Origin: Mesorhizobium loti CJ3sym
GTDB lineage: Bacteria; Pseudomonadota; Alphaproteobacteria; Rhizobiales; Rhizobiaceae
DNA: 64,000 nt
Direction of reading: 5' to 3'
NCBI RefSeq assembly: GCF_000472785.1
Contig: NZ_AXAL01000013.1
Coordinates: forward strand, 162,183 to 226,182
In this document: positions 25,807 through 34,324 of the stretch, piece after piece
Position numbering within the stretch: the stretch's first letter is position 1
Layout: each line of letters starts with the position of its first letter
Program-made: the position numbers and the translations under genes
Notes under the pieces: generated by a model
Told to the model about the DNA's origin: nothing
Databases searched by the model: none
Seen by the model: only the letters and a program-made list of their open reading frames with translations

Positions 25807-27123
25807 TTACTGAACGCGGCCGTACTTCTTGAACGTCGCGTTCCAGTCGGTAGCCAGAGCGTCCAGCGTTTCCTTGGCGGTGCCTTCGCCGCCGATCATG
25901 TAGGGATAGACGCGCTGGTTGAGCTGCTGCAGCAGTTCGGCGTATTCCGGCACGGCCCAGAAGTCCTTCACCTTGAACATGGTCTCATAGAAGGCCTTGT
26001 TGTAGGGCGTGGCACTCTGGAACTCCGGCGACTTGAGCACCGCGGCGCTGCAGGTGTAGCCGCCAAGGGCCGCCCACTTCTTCTGGGTCTCGTCCTTGAT
26101 GAACCACTCAAGGAACTTCGTCGCCTCTTCCTGCTTCTTCGAGTAAGAGATGATGGAAATGCCCTGACCGCCGAGAGCGGCGAACTGGTCGCCGTTCGGT
26201 CCCGGCGGGTTGGCGAAGAAGCCGGTGTTCTTGGCGTTCGGATTGGACGCCGGATTGATCAGTGAGGGGAAGAACGCGAAGAAGTTCATGCTCATCGCGG
26301 CCAGGTTTTCAGTGATCGCCTGGTTGTCCTCGACGAAGAACGACTTGGCCCAACCCGGAGGCGTGAACTTGTAGAGTTCCTTGTAGGCGTCGAGTGCGGC
26401 CACCGCCTTTTCGGAATTGATGTGGCCATCGACCTTGTAGGTCGCGTAGTCACCCAGATCGCCGCCATAGGAGAACAGCGCGTTCTCGAAACCCATCGCC
26501 ATCGCATCATAGGAATTGTCGGTATAGATGGCGATGCCGTATTTCTTCTGATCCGGCCGGTAGAAGAATTCCGCGATGTCTCGCAGCGCCTTGAAATCCT
26601 TCGGCACGTCGAGGTCGTAGCCATACTTGGCCTTGAAGGCTTCCTTTTCCTTGGGATCCTCGAACCAGTCCTTGCGATAGGACCAGCCGACAGCGTCACC
26701 CTCGAGCGGGATGGCCCAGTATTTGCCGCTGTTGCCGGGATACTCCGAGTAATATTTCACCGTCGCCGGCGCCATCACATTGCCGAGGTCGTGCTTCTTA
26801 AAGAAGTCGGTGAGGTCGACATAGTGGCCACCGGTCGAGCCGGCGCCGAGCCATTGCGAGTCGCCGACGACCAGATCATAGGCGTCGCCATGGGCGTTGA
26901 ACTCGGTGAAGGCCTTGGTCTGGAAGTCGGACCACGGCGTGGTTTCCACTGTGATCTTGACGCCGGTTTCCTTCTCGTACTCGTTGCCGAGTTCCTGCAG
27001 ATAGTTGGCCGGATCCCATTCGGCCCAGAAGATGGTGAGCGACTTTTCCTGCGCGTAGACAGACGTTCCGCAGGCAAGCGTTAAGCCGATACCAGCAAGC
27101 ACGCTGGTCATTAACTTGCGCAT
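25807..27123 (-). CDS. Carbohydrate ABC importer solute-binding protein
   Basis: 438 aa with a Sec signal peptide of about 25 residues (MRKLMTSVLAGIGLTLACGTSVYA). The mature part (LTIFWAEWDPANYLQELGNEY, then ETGVKITVETTPWSDFQTK) is a family 1 extracellular binding protein as found for sugars and polyols. GGGAGGAAAT before 27123 sets the start; the longer frame adds 8 non-signal residues. It is the first gene of a six-gene importer operon and has two TGGTNNNACCA sites upstream. The ligand is not known; glycerol, a polyol or an oligosaccharide are possible. Confidence 0.9.
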   Translation of the reverse strand: MRKLMTSVLAGIGLTLACGTSVYAQEKSLTIFWAEWDPANYLQELGNEYEKETGVKITVETTPWSDFQTKAFTEFNAHGDAYDLVVGDSQWLGAGSTGGHYVDLTDFFKKHDLGNVMAPATVKYYSEYPGNSGKYWAIPLEGDAVGWSYRKDWFEDPKEKEAFKAKYGYDLDVPKDFKALRDIAEFFYRPDQKKYGIAIYTDNSYDAMAMGFENALFSYGGDLGDYATYKVDGHINSEKAVAALDAYKELYKFTPPGWAKSFFVEDNQAITENLAAMSMNFFAFFPSLINPASNPNAKNTGFFANPPGPNGDQFAALGGQGISIISYSKKQEEATKFLEWFIKDETQKKWAALGGYTCSAAVLKSPEFQSATPYNKAFYETMFKVKDFWAVPEYAELLQQLNQRVYPYMIGGEGTAKETLDALATDWNATFKKYGRVQ

Positions 27124-27287
27124 AATGATTTCCTCCCTTGTGCGCATTCTACCTTGTCATGCGAGCCGGCGACGAAGCCGGCCCTGGTAGTTCCTCCCGT
27201 GATCGCACCTTTCCGGTTCCGGGCCTCCTCGCCCTGCCGGAAAACGGATCGCAGCCCTCACTTTCGACCCACTTTTCTTTCCTAATC

Positions 27288-27298
27288 TGGTATTACCA
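27288..27298. promoter_or_regulatory. FadR/GntR-type operator (TGGTATTACCA)
   Basis: A perfect inverted repeat, identical to the site at 10564. It lies about 165 bp before the binding-protein start. Confidence 0.7.
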
Positions 27299-27460
27299 AT
27301 TTTGCGTCGGCGTCAAGCCCTTTCTTGGCAGCCGGACCTGATCGTCCCTGCGGAATTCAAGCTTTATCTGCCTGTTTTCCAATGGTTTTCCTACTCAGTG
27401 ATACGCACGGGCGTTGCACAGCACCCCACGCCAAGGCTAATATCGGTAGTCGGCATGCAA

Positions 27461-27477
27461 ATCTGGTCGAACCAGAT
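27461..27477. promoter_or_regulatory. FadR/GntR-type operator (ATCTGGTCGAACCAGAT)
   Basis: A 17-bp inverted repeat with 7-bp arms and a 3-bp centre, just beyond the tetR stop and about 340 bp before the binding-protein gene. The same arms occur at 32241-32257. Confidence 0.72.
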
Positions 27478-27482
27478 AGGCC

Positions 27483-28166
27483 CTACTCGACAACCGCCCT
27501 TGAATCGACGCCGCCTCCTTCATCGATCGATTCCGCGACCGCCGCGCGCACCAATGCGCCTGCCGCCCATTGCGCGACGGACCTCGTCCTGCGGCTGTCC
27601 AGCCCCCAGATATCCTTGAGCACGACCAGCACCTCGACACCGAAAATCAGCGACAGCGCCTGCGCCAGCCGCTTGAAGTCACGCGGCGGCAGCTGGCCCT
27701 TGAGCGGCGCGATCGCCTGCTGCAGCAAGTCGACGCGATGACCGCGCGTGAAGGCTGGCTCGCCGTCCAGCGTGCCGGCCTGGCGCCTCGCCCACTGATC
27801 GAGCGATAGTTTAAGCGCCGCCTTGAACGTCGCCTCAAAGGCCTCGATGCGCGGCATCGCCGTGTCGAACAGTTCAGCGACCCTGCGCTCGGCATCGCCG
27901 GAGGTCGATTGCCAGGTCAGGATCGGACCGAGCCCCTCGTCAACCACGGCATGCACCAGCGCCGCCTGGCTCGGGAAATAGCGATAGGCTGTGGCGCGGG
28001 AAACCTCGGCCGCCTCGGCAACTTCACTGACCGACGGCGTCACGCCCGCCTGCATCAGCCTTGTCGCCGTCTCCAGCATCAACCGTTTCGTGCGCGCTCG
28101 AGGTCCACGCTCGGCTCTCTCACCGGTGTCGTCGTTCGTGGCGGCTTGTTGACGTGAGATATCCAT
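27483..28166 (-). CDS. TetR family transcriptional regulator
   Basis: 227 aa. The helix-turn-helix lies at about residues 39-60 (SVSEVAEAAEVSRATAYRYFPS), with the usual YRYF end, followed by a helical ligand domain with FKRLAQALSLIFGVEVLVV. ATG 28166 is preferred because the frame beyond it crosses the divergent promoter and is arginine-rich. Only 50 bp separate it from the Tm-1-like gene, and a palindrome overlaps its start codon. It is probably the local repressor of the Tm-1-like/PEP-hydrolase-like operon. Confidence 0.88.
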   Translation of the reverse strand: MDISRQQAATNDDTGERAERGPRARTKRLMLETATRLMQAGVTPSVSEVAEAAEVSRATAYRYFPSQAALVHAVVDEGLGPILTWQSTSGDAERRVAELFDTAMPRIEAFEATFKAALKLSLDQWARRQAGTLDGEPAFTRGHRVDLLQQAIAPLKGQLPPRDFKRLAQALSLIFGVEVLVVLKDIWGLDSRRTRSVAQWAAGALVRAAVAESIDEGGGVDSRAVVE

Positions 28167-28175
28167 ATCAATATG
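28164..28175. promoter_or_regulatory. Candidate TetR operator (CATATCAATATG)
   Basis: A 5-2-5 palindrome that includes the tetR start codon and lies in the 50-bp divergent gap before the Tm-1-like gene. Its position suits autorepression and control of both directions. Confidence 0.5.
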
Positions 28176-28216
28176 ATACGCGCGTCTCAAACATTTGCAA
28201 TGGCTGGGAAACGCCC

Positions 28217-29413
28217 ATGAAGCGCATCTATGTCGTGGGCACTGCCGATACGAAGGGCGAGGAACTCGCCTTCCTGGCCGATGCCGTCGCCGCCACGGGC
28301 GCTGCCGTTTCTCGCGTCGATGTCGGAACACGCGATGCAACCGTTCCTGTCGACATCAGCGCGAAGCAGGTGGCCAGCCATCACCCGGACGGCAACACAG
28401 CCGTTCTCGGCGGCGATGACCGTGGCGCCGCGGTTGCCGCCATGGGCGTCGCCTTCACCCGCTTCGTCCAGTCGCGCAACGACATATCAGGCGTGATCGG
28501 CATTGGCGGCGGCGGCGGCACATCGATCATCACATCGGGCATGCGCGCGCTGCCGCTCGGCCTGCCGAAAATCATGGTCTCGACGCTCGCCTCCGGCGAC
28601 ACCGCCCCTTATGTCGATGTCTCCGACATCATCATGATGCCATCGGTGACCGACATGGCCGGCTTGAACCGGCTTTCGCGCGTTGTCCTGCACAATGCCG
28701 CCCAGGCCATAGCGGGCATGGCAGCAAGCCCGGCGCCGCTGCCCGACGGCAAGCCATCGATCGGCCTCACCATGTTCGGCGTCACCACGCCTTGCGTGAC
28801 GGCCATCGCCGACCAGTTACGCAACATCTATGACTGCATGGTCTTCCACGCCACCGGCGCCGGTGGCCGCAGCATGGAGAAGCTGGCCGACAGCGGCCTG
28901 CTGTCAGGTGTCATCGACATCACCACGACCGAGGTCTGCGACCTCTTGTTCGGCGGCGTGCTGCCGGCCACGCAGGATCGTTTCGGCGCGATTGCCCGCA
29001 CGGGCCTGCCTTATGTCGGCTCGGTCGGCGCGCTCGACATGGTCAATTTCTGGGCGCCCTCGACCATTCCGGAACGCTATCGCGGCCGGCTGTTCTACGA
29101 GCACAATCCAAACGTCACGCTGATGCGCACAACCGCGGACGAATGCCGCCAGATCGGCGAATGGATCGGCGGCAGGCTCGCCCTTTGCGAGGGGCCTGTG
29201 CATTTTCTCATTCCGGAAAAGGGTGTCTCGGCGCTCGACATCGAGGGCGGCGCCTTCTTCGATCCGCAGGCCGATGCCATCCTGTTCGAAGCCATCGAGC
29301 GCACGATCAAGCCGAAGGCAACGCGCCGCGTGACGCGCCTGCCGCTGCACATCAACGATCCCGAATTCGCCCAGGCGGCAACCGCCGCCTTCCTCGACAT
29401 CGCCAGACACTGA
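28217..29413 (+). CDS. Tm-1-like ATP-binding protein (UPF0261 family)
   Basis: 398 aa. It begins KRIYVVGTADTKGEELAFL, the standard opening of the Tm-1/UPF0261 family, and has GVIGIGGGGGTSIITSGMRALP (shown as two glycine-rich parts) and VFHATGAGGRSMEKLADSG, probable nucleotide-contacting segments. The N-terminal half of plant Tm-1 (a virus-resistance protein) has this fold and binds ATP; the bacterial role is unknown. Its partner gene for the second half of Tm-1 follows after 10 bp, so the two act together. Confidence 0.9.
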   Translation: MKRIYVVGTADTKGEELAFLADAVAATGAAVSRVDVGTRDATVPVDISAKQVASHHPDGNTAVLGGDDRGAAVAAMGVAFTRFVQSRNDISGVIGIGGGGGTSIITSGMRALPLGLPKIMVSTLASGDTAPYVDVSDIIMMPSVTDMAGLNRLSRVVLHNAAQAIAGMAASPAPLPDGKPSIGLTMFGVTTPCVTAIADQLRNIYDCMVFHATGAGGRSMEKLADSGLLSGVIDITTTEVCDLLFGGVLPATQDRFGAIARTGLPYVGSVGALDMVNFWAPSTIPERYRGRLFYEHNPNVTLMRTTADECRQIGEWIGGRLALCEGPVHFLIPEKGVSALDIEGGAFFDPQADAILFEAIERTIKPKATRRVTRLPLHINDPEFAQAATAAFLDIARH

Positions 29414-29423
29414 GAGACCTGAC

Positions 29424-30278
29424 ATGCCAGCCATACCGCGCAAGGACATATTGAAGAAATTCCGGGGGATGATCGACAAGGGTGTGCCGATCGTCGGCGG
29501 CGGCGCCGGCACCGGCCTGTCAGCCAAGGCCGAGGAAGCCGGCGGCATCGACCTCATCATCATCTACAATTCCGGCCGCTACCGCATGGCTGGGCGCGGC
29601 TCGGCCGCCGGCCTGCTCGCCTATGGCAATGCCAACGAGATCGTCAAGGAAATGGCCTATGAGGTGCTGCCGGTGGTCAGACACACGCCAGTCCTGGCCG
29701 GCGTCAACGGCACCGACCCCTTCGTCATCATGCCGCTGCTGCTGGCCGAGCTGAAGACTATCGGCTTTTCCGGCGTGCAGAACTTTCCGACCATCGGCCT
29801 GTTCGACGGCAATATGCGGCAGAGCTTCGAGGAAACCGGCATGGGCTTCGGGCTCGAGGTCGACATGATCGCCGAAGCGCACAAGCTCGACCTGTTGACC
29901 ACGCCTTACGTCTTCAATCCCGACGAGGCCCGCGCCATGACGAAAGCCGGCGCCGATATCGTCGTAGCCCATATGGGCGTGACCACCGGCGGCTCGATCG
30001 GCGCCACCTCGGCCAAGTCGCTCGACGACTGCGTGGTCGAGATCGACGCCATCGCCAATGCCGCGCGTTCGGTGCGCAAGGATGTCATCCTGCTTTGTCA
30101 TGGCGGGCCGATCTCGATGCCGGACGACGCCCGCTACATCCTCGATCGCTGCAAGGGTCTGCACGGCTTTTATGGCGCGAGCTCGATGGAGCGGCTGCCG
30201 GCGGAAGCCGCGATCGCCAGGCAGACCGCCGATTTCAAGGCCGTCACGCTGAATGACCAGAAGAAAAAGAAGGGATGA
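29424..30278 (+). CDS. Phosphoenolpyruvate-hydrolase-like TIM-barrel protein
   Basis: 284 aa. The family is annotated as phosphoenolpyruvate hydrolase-like and matches the second half of Tm-1 proteins. Conserved pieces include VGGGAGTGLSAKAEEAGG, IIIYNSGRYRMAGRGS, GVNGTDPFVIM, GVQNFPTIGLFDG and VLLCHGGPIS-like ILLCHGGPISMP. The barrel is related to the PEP mutase/isocitrate lyase superfamily. No substrate is established. It sits between the Tm-1-like gene and a cupin gene that begins 4 bp after its stop. Confidence 0.87.
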   Translation: MPAIPRKDILKKFRGMIDKGVPIVGGGAGTGLSAKAEEAGGIDLIIIYNSGRYRMAGRGSAAGLLAYGNANEIVKEMAYEVLPVVRHTPVLAGVNGTDPFVIMPLLLAELKTIGFSGVQNFPTIGLFDGNMRQSFEETGMGFGLEVDMIAEAHKLDLLTTPYVFNPDEARAMTKAGADIVVAHMGVTTGGSIGATSAKSLDDCVVEIDAIANAARSVRKDVILLCHGGPISMPDDARYILDRCKGLHGFYGASSMERLPAEAAIARQTADFKAVTLNDQKKKKG

Positions 30279-30282
30279 GGAA

Positions 30283-30699
30283 ATGACCGACAGGAGCAAG
30301 GTGTTTGTCTACCCGAAGGACGTCAGCGCGTTCGGCTTCGACTGGGGGAAACTGTCGCTGACAGTGGCGCCGGAAGTGAACGGCGCTGAGCGCTTTTCCG
30401 GCGGCGTCGTCGATCTGCCCTCCGGCAAGGGCCACACACGCCACAACCATCCGGGTGCCGAGGAAATCATCTTCGTCATCTCCGGCCATGGCGAGCAGAT
30501 GGTCGAGGATGAGCAAGGCAATCCGGTGGTCGAGAAGGTCGGCCCCGGCTGCACCATCTATGTGCCGGAAAGCCGATTTCATTCGACGCTGAATACCGGT
30601 GATGGCCCGATGCAGCTGTTTGTCGTCTATTCGCCTGCCGGACCGGAATTGGGCTTGCGGGAGTTGCCGGATTTCAGGCTGATTCCGGCTGGGCAGTAA
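30283..30699 (+). CDS. Cupin domain protein
   Basis: 138 aa single-domain cupin. The first cupin motif is HTRHNHPGAEEIIFVISGHGEQ (with His, His and Glu ligands, about residues 46-67), and the second includes GCTIYVPESRFHSTLNTGD. It probably binds a metal and a sugar or acid. The short gap to the PEP-hydrolase-like gene and a GAGG RBS make it the third gene of this operon. Its end is followed by a type C repeat. Confidence 0.86.
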   Translation: MTDRSKVFVYPKDVSAFGFDWGKLSLTVAPEVNGAERFSGGVVDLPSGKGHTRHNHPGAEEIIFVISGHGEQMVEDEQGNPVVEKVGPGCTIYVPESRFHSTLNTGDGPMQLFVVYSPAGPELGLRELPDFRLIPAGQ

Positions 30700-30728
30700 T
30701 CCTCCCGCTCGTTCCGAGTCTGCGGCGA

Positions 30729-30880
30729 GGCCCCCTCATCCGGCCGCTTCGCGGCCACCTTCTCCCCGAGGGGAGAAGAGACGGGCGCCAGCGCCGGCAG
30801 GCTCCTCTCCCCTCGGGGAGAGGTCGGATTGGCCCGAATTGCTCTTCGCAATTCGGATGGCAATCCGGGTGAGGGGGAGT
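30729..30880. repeat. REP-like element, copy 2 (type C)
   Basis: Nearly the same sequence as 8045-8195: CCCCTCATCCGG...CCGGGTGAGGGG with the same inner hairpins, differing mainly in a short central stretch. It lies between convergent genes (cupin and M24 peptidase). Confidence 0.85.
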
Positions 30881-30890
30881 GCCGTTCGCG

Positions 30891-32081
30891 CTAAACCACC
30901 CCACCCCTATTCCACCCCCTGCCCCGATCACCGAACATCACATAACCAGCATCCGTCACCGCCAGCGTATCCTCCAGCTTGATGAACCCTCGTGTCGGGT
31001 GAAGCATGGTCGTCTCGACCGACAGCACCATGTTTTTCTCCAGCGGCTTGGTCGCATAGGTGCCCTCATAGGTTACCGGATGGTTGGTCATCAGGAACGG
31101 CGCTTCATGCGTGATCAGGCCCATGCCGTGGGCGAAGAAATCCGTATAGGGCGCGACCTTGGACGCCTTCAGCACGCCCTCGGCATGCGAAATCATATCG
31201 CCGCCGATGGTGCCTGCCCTCACCTTCGAGAATGCCGCCTGCTGCACCGTCTCGACTTCTGCCAACAGATCTTCCAGCTCGGCATCCGGTTCGCCCAGAA
31301 TGCCCATGCGGCAGAGATCGCCGATATAGCCGTGATAATTGCCACCGGAATCGATCGACATCACCTCGCCCTTCTTCCACGCTTGCGGCGAGGCGGCGCG
31401 GTTGTGGCTGGCGCCCAGCGTCAGCAGGCAATATTCGAAATGCGCGCCGCGATTGGTCTCCTCGCGCCTGATCTGCTCGATCATCTCGGCCTTGGTCGTG
31501 CCTTCGCGCGCCCATTGGATGGTGGCCAGCATGGAATCGGTGATCAGCTCGGAGGCGGTGCGCAGCTTCTCTAGCTCCGCATCGGTCTTGATCGCCCGCA
31601 TGCTCTCCAGCATCGTTGTCGCATCGATCAGCTTGGCGTCCGGCAGCGCCTTGCGGATCAGCGTGTAGGCATCCGACGGCAGGAAGCCTGGCTCGATGCC
31701 GATGCGCGCACCCGCCTTGCCGATCTTCTGCAAATGCTCGACGGCAAGGTTGGCGGCATCCAGCGTGCCCCAGCAGGCAGCATGCAGCGTCGGCGTCCAG
31801 AACGGATGGTTCTGGTGCTCGCCGCCTTCCATGCGGTTGCCGATATAAGCCGCGTGATCCGGCCCACCCTTCTCATAGACGACGATGGGCAAATAACGGC
31901 TGTGGCCAATCGCATCCATGGCGGCGAAGAAGATGAATTTATAGCCACCCAGCAGATATTGCGTGTTGTGCTTGGACGTCGCCAGCAGCACATCGATGCC
32001 GGCCTCCTCCATCAACCGGTCGACCCTCGCCTGGTCAAACGGAATAGTGCTGACGGCACTCTTGCCTGGAGCAATGTTCAT
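30891..32081 (-). CDS. M24 family metallopeptidase (Xaa-Pro peptidase-like)
   Basis: 396 aa: an N-terminal creatinase-type domain (about residues 15-160) and a C-terminal pita-bread domain. Metal ligands appear in MSIDSGGNYHGYIGDLCR (two Asp), GMGLITHEAPF (His), LSVETTMLHPTRG (Glu) and FIKLEDTLAVT (Glu). Members cleave Xaa-Pro peptides or act on creatine-like substrates. It is divergent from a Dpp-type peptide importer with shared operator sites, which suggests breakdown of imported peptide-like compounds. The substrate remains unproven. Confidence 0.9.
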   Translation of the reverse strand: MNIAPGKSAVSTIPFDQARVDRLMEEAGIDVLLATSKHNTQYLLGGYKFIFFAAMDAIGHSRYLPIVVYEKGGPDHAAYIGNRMEGGEHQNHPFWTPTLHAACWGTLDAANLAVEHLQKIGKAGARIGIEPGFLPSDAYTLIRKALPDAKLIDATTMLESMRAIKTDAELEKLRTASELITDSMLATIQWAREGTTKAEMIEQIRREETNRGAHFEYCLLTLGASHNRAASPQAWKKGEVMSIDSGGNYHGYIGDLCRMGILGEPDAELEDLLAEVETVQQAAFSKVRAGTIGGDMISHAEGVLKASKVAPYTDFFAHGMGLITHEAPFLMTNHPVTYEGTYATKPLEKNMVLSVETTMLHPTRGFIKLEDTLAVTDAGYVMFGDRGRGWNRGGVV

Positions 32082-32168
32082 CTCTCTCTCCCTGAATTGC
32101 CTGGGATCGCCGGCTGTTGCGCCGCGATCCCTTGGTTGTCGATCAAATCTGCACCATTTTGCGCACTC

Positions 32169-32179
32169 TGGTCTAGCCA
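32169..32179. promoter_or_regulatory. Imperfect FadR/GntR-type operator (TGGTCTAGCCA)
   Basis: TGGT-N3-GCCA, one base off the TGGTNNNACCA pattern, flanked by TC and GA (TCTGGTCTAGCCAGA). It lies 88 bp before the peptidase start. Confidence 0.5.
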
Positions 32180-32240
32180 GAAATCCGCTATGAGCGCGGC
32201 CCAGCGGTCACCAAGTCGTCATTCGTCATCCGCTCGCCAA

Positions 32241-32257
32241 ATCTGGTCCTACCAGAT
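32241..32257. promoter_or_regulatory. FadR/GntR-type operator (ATCTGGTCCTACCAGAT)
   Basis: A 17-bp inverted repeat with the same 7-bp arms as the site at 27461-27477 and a different 3-bp centre. Sharing of arms but not centre is what operator copies show. Confidence 0.72.
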
Positions 32258-32446
32258 AGACTGAGTGGGTCGATTACTCTAAACTGGTCCAGCGGACGAA
32301 AATTTCAAAGCCAAGCGAGGATGCGCCAATTCCGTCTCTGGCGAAACCCTCGGCAAGGCTCATAATCGCCGCCGCAAGGATGCCGGTACCGGCATCCGAG
32401 GGGTGTTGTCGCGCCGATCGGGTCGCGGAGAGGACGGAGTTCGATC

Positions 32447-34057
32447 ATGTCAGGTTTCACGATTTCCAGACGCAAGATGCTTGCCGGTTCGGCGATGCTG
32501 CTCGCCTCCACCGCCATGCAGATATCAGGCTGGGCGCAGACGCCGAAGAAGGGCGGCCGGCTGGTGCTTGCCGCCGATTCCGAACCGCGCAACCTCAACC
32601 CGGCGATCGTCGCGTCCAACGGCGTCTTCTTCATTTCCAGCAAGATCGTCGAAACGCTGGCTGAAGCCTCCTTCGACGGCAAGGACGGGCTTGCGCCACG
32701 CCTGGCGCTCTCCTGGGAAGGTGCCCCCGATGGGCTCTCGGTAACCTTCAAACTGCGCGACGGCGTCAAATGGCATGACGGCAAGCCGTTCACCTCCGCC
32801 GACGTCGCCTTCTCGGCGCTGCAGATCTGGAAGCCGCTGCAAAACCTCGGCCGCACCGTTTTCAAGGATCTGGCTGCCGTCGAGACCCCGGACGATCTCA
32901 CCGCCATCTTCAAATTCGCCAAGCCAACGCCGTTCCAGCTGATCCGCAACGCGCTGCCGGCGCTGTCGAGCGTCGTGCCGAAGCATATCTACGAGGTCGG
33001 CAAGATCGAGGACAACCCGGCCAACAATGCACCGATCGGCACCGGACCGTTCAAGTTCGGCGAGTACAAGGCCGGCCAATATTATCGGCTGACGAAGAAC
33101 ACCGATTACTGGGGCAAGGACGAGCCGTACCTCGACGAGATCATCTACCAGGTTCTGCCCGACCGCACGTCGGCCGCGAGCGCGCTGGAAGCGGAAGAAA
33201 TCCAGCTTGCCGCCTTCTCCGCCGTGCCGCTGGCCGACCTCGACCGCATCTCAAAGGTGCCGGGCCTGAAGGTGATCAGCAAAGGTTATGAAGGGCTGAC
33301 CTATCAGCTCGTCGTCGAGATCAACCATCGCCGCAAGGAACTGGCCGATGTGAAAGTGCGGCAGGCGATCGCGCATGCCATCGACAAGGATTTCGTCGTC
33401 AAGACCGTGTTCCTCGGCTATGCCGCCACCGCCACCGGCCCGGTGCCGAAGAACGATCCGCAATTCTACACCGCAGACGTGCCGACCTACCCATTCGACG
33501 TCGCCAAGGCCAACGCCTTGCTCGACGAGGCCGGCTACAAGAAAGGCCCGGACGGCAAGCGCTTTACGCTGAAACTTTTGCCAGCCCCCTATTTCAACGA
33601 GACCAAGCAGTTCGGCGACTATCTGCGCCAGGCGCTGGCGGCAATAGGCATCGACGCAGAGCTGGTCAACAACGACTCGGCCGCGCACATCAAGGCGGTC
33701 TACACCGACCACGCCTTCGACCTTGCCGTCGGCCCACCGGTGTTCCGCGGCGACCCGGCGATCTCCACCACCATCCTGGTGCAGAGTGGCATTCCCGACG
33801 GCGTGCCGTTCTCCAACCAGGGCGGCTACAAGAACGATGCTCTCGACGCGCTGATCGCCAGGGCCTCCGAGACACTCGACACATCGGCACGCACCGACCT
33901 CTACAAGGAGTTCCAGAAGGAGGTGGCCGCCGACCTGCCACTGATCAACGTCGCCGAATGGAGCTTCATCAGCGTTGCGCGTGATACGGTTGGGAATATC
34001 GCCAACAACCCGCGCTGGGCGGTGTCGAACTGGGCGGACACGTATCTGGCGGGGTAG
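32447..34057 (+). CDS. ABC importer solute-binding protein, family 5 (DppA-like)
   Basis: 536 aa. A twin-arginine-like signal (SRRKMLAGSAMLLASTAM, about residues 7-24) suggests Tat export. The mature protein shows family 5 features: SEPRNLNPAI, DGVKWHDGKPFTSADVAFS and the late segment with RTDLYKEFQKEVAADLPLINV. These bind di- or oligopeptides, opines or sugars. It is the first gene of a five-gene importer operon. Ahead of the permeases stands a palindromic element. Confidence 0.92.
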   Translation: MSGFTISRRKMLAGSAMLLASTAMQISGWAQTPKKGGRLVLAADSEPRNLNPAIVASNGVFFISSKIVETLAEASFDGKDGLAPRLALSWEGAPDGLSVTFKLRDGVKWHDGKPFTSADVAFSALQIWKPLQNLGRTVFKDLAAVETPDDLTAIFKFAKPTPFQLIRNALPALSSVVPKHIYEVGKIEDNPANNAPIGTGPFKFGEYKAGQYYRLTKNTDYWGKDEPYLDEIIYQVLPDRTSAASALEAEEIQLAAFSAVPLADLDRISKVPGLKVISKGYEGLTYQLVVEINHRRKELADVKVRQAIAHAIDKDFVVKTVFLGYAATATGPVPKNDPQFYTADVPTYPFDVAKANALLDEAGYKKGPDGKRFTLKLLPAPYFNETKQFGDYLRQALAAIGIDAELVNNDSAAHIKAVYTDHAFDLAVGPPVFRGDPAISTTILVQSGIPDGVPFSNQGGYKNDALDALIARASETLDTSARTDLYKEFQKEVAADLPLINVAEWSFISVARDTVGNIANNPRWAVSNWADTYLAG

Positions 34058-34121
34058 TGTACTCTCAAGGCTTGCACATCGTGTAGTCGGGTGCTCAGCT
34101 TCCACGGTGAGAATTCCTTCG

Positions 34122-34280
34122 CGCCCCCCTCTGTCCTACCGGACATCTCCCCCACAAGGGGGGAGATTGGCAGTTTTTGCGCCTCGCTCAATCCTGCAGC
34201 TTCGGAAATTGGCGAAGACAGAGACAACGGCCGATCTCCCCCCTTGTGGGGGAGATGTCCGGCAGGACAGAGAGGGGCGC
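34122..34280. repeat. Rhizobial palindromic element, copy 2 (type A)
   Basis: The arms (cccccctctgtcctaccgga and its inverse GTCCGGCAGGACAGAGAGGGG) and the CTCCCC/GGGGAG stems match the copies at 285 and 36370. It lies between the binding-protein gene and the first permease gene, where its RNA hairpin could lower permease expression. Confidence 0.85.
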
Positions 34281-34324
34281 CGTAGAACTCGACGCATATG
34301 GCTTAGTCCGAGTGCGGCTTCGCC

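Larger units (their letters stand above)
27124..27482. promoter_or_regulatory. Promoter region of the importer operon
   Basis: A 359-bp gap between the binding-protein gene and the end of the tetR gene, both on the minus strand. It holds TGGTATTACCA at 27288-27298 and ATCTGGTCGAACCAGAT at 27461-27477, centres 176 bp apart. No convincing coding frame is present. Confidence 0.75.
32082..32446. promoter_or_regulatory. Divergent promoter region of M24 peptidase and Dpp importer
   Basis: A 365-bp gap. It contains TGGTCTAGCCA at 32169-32179 (one mismatch) and ATCTGGTCCTACCAGAT at 32241-32257, centres 75 bp apart. Nothing else coding or RNA-like was recognised. Confidence 0.75.
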
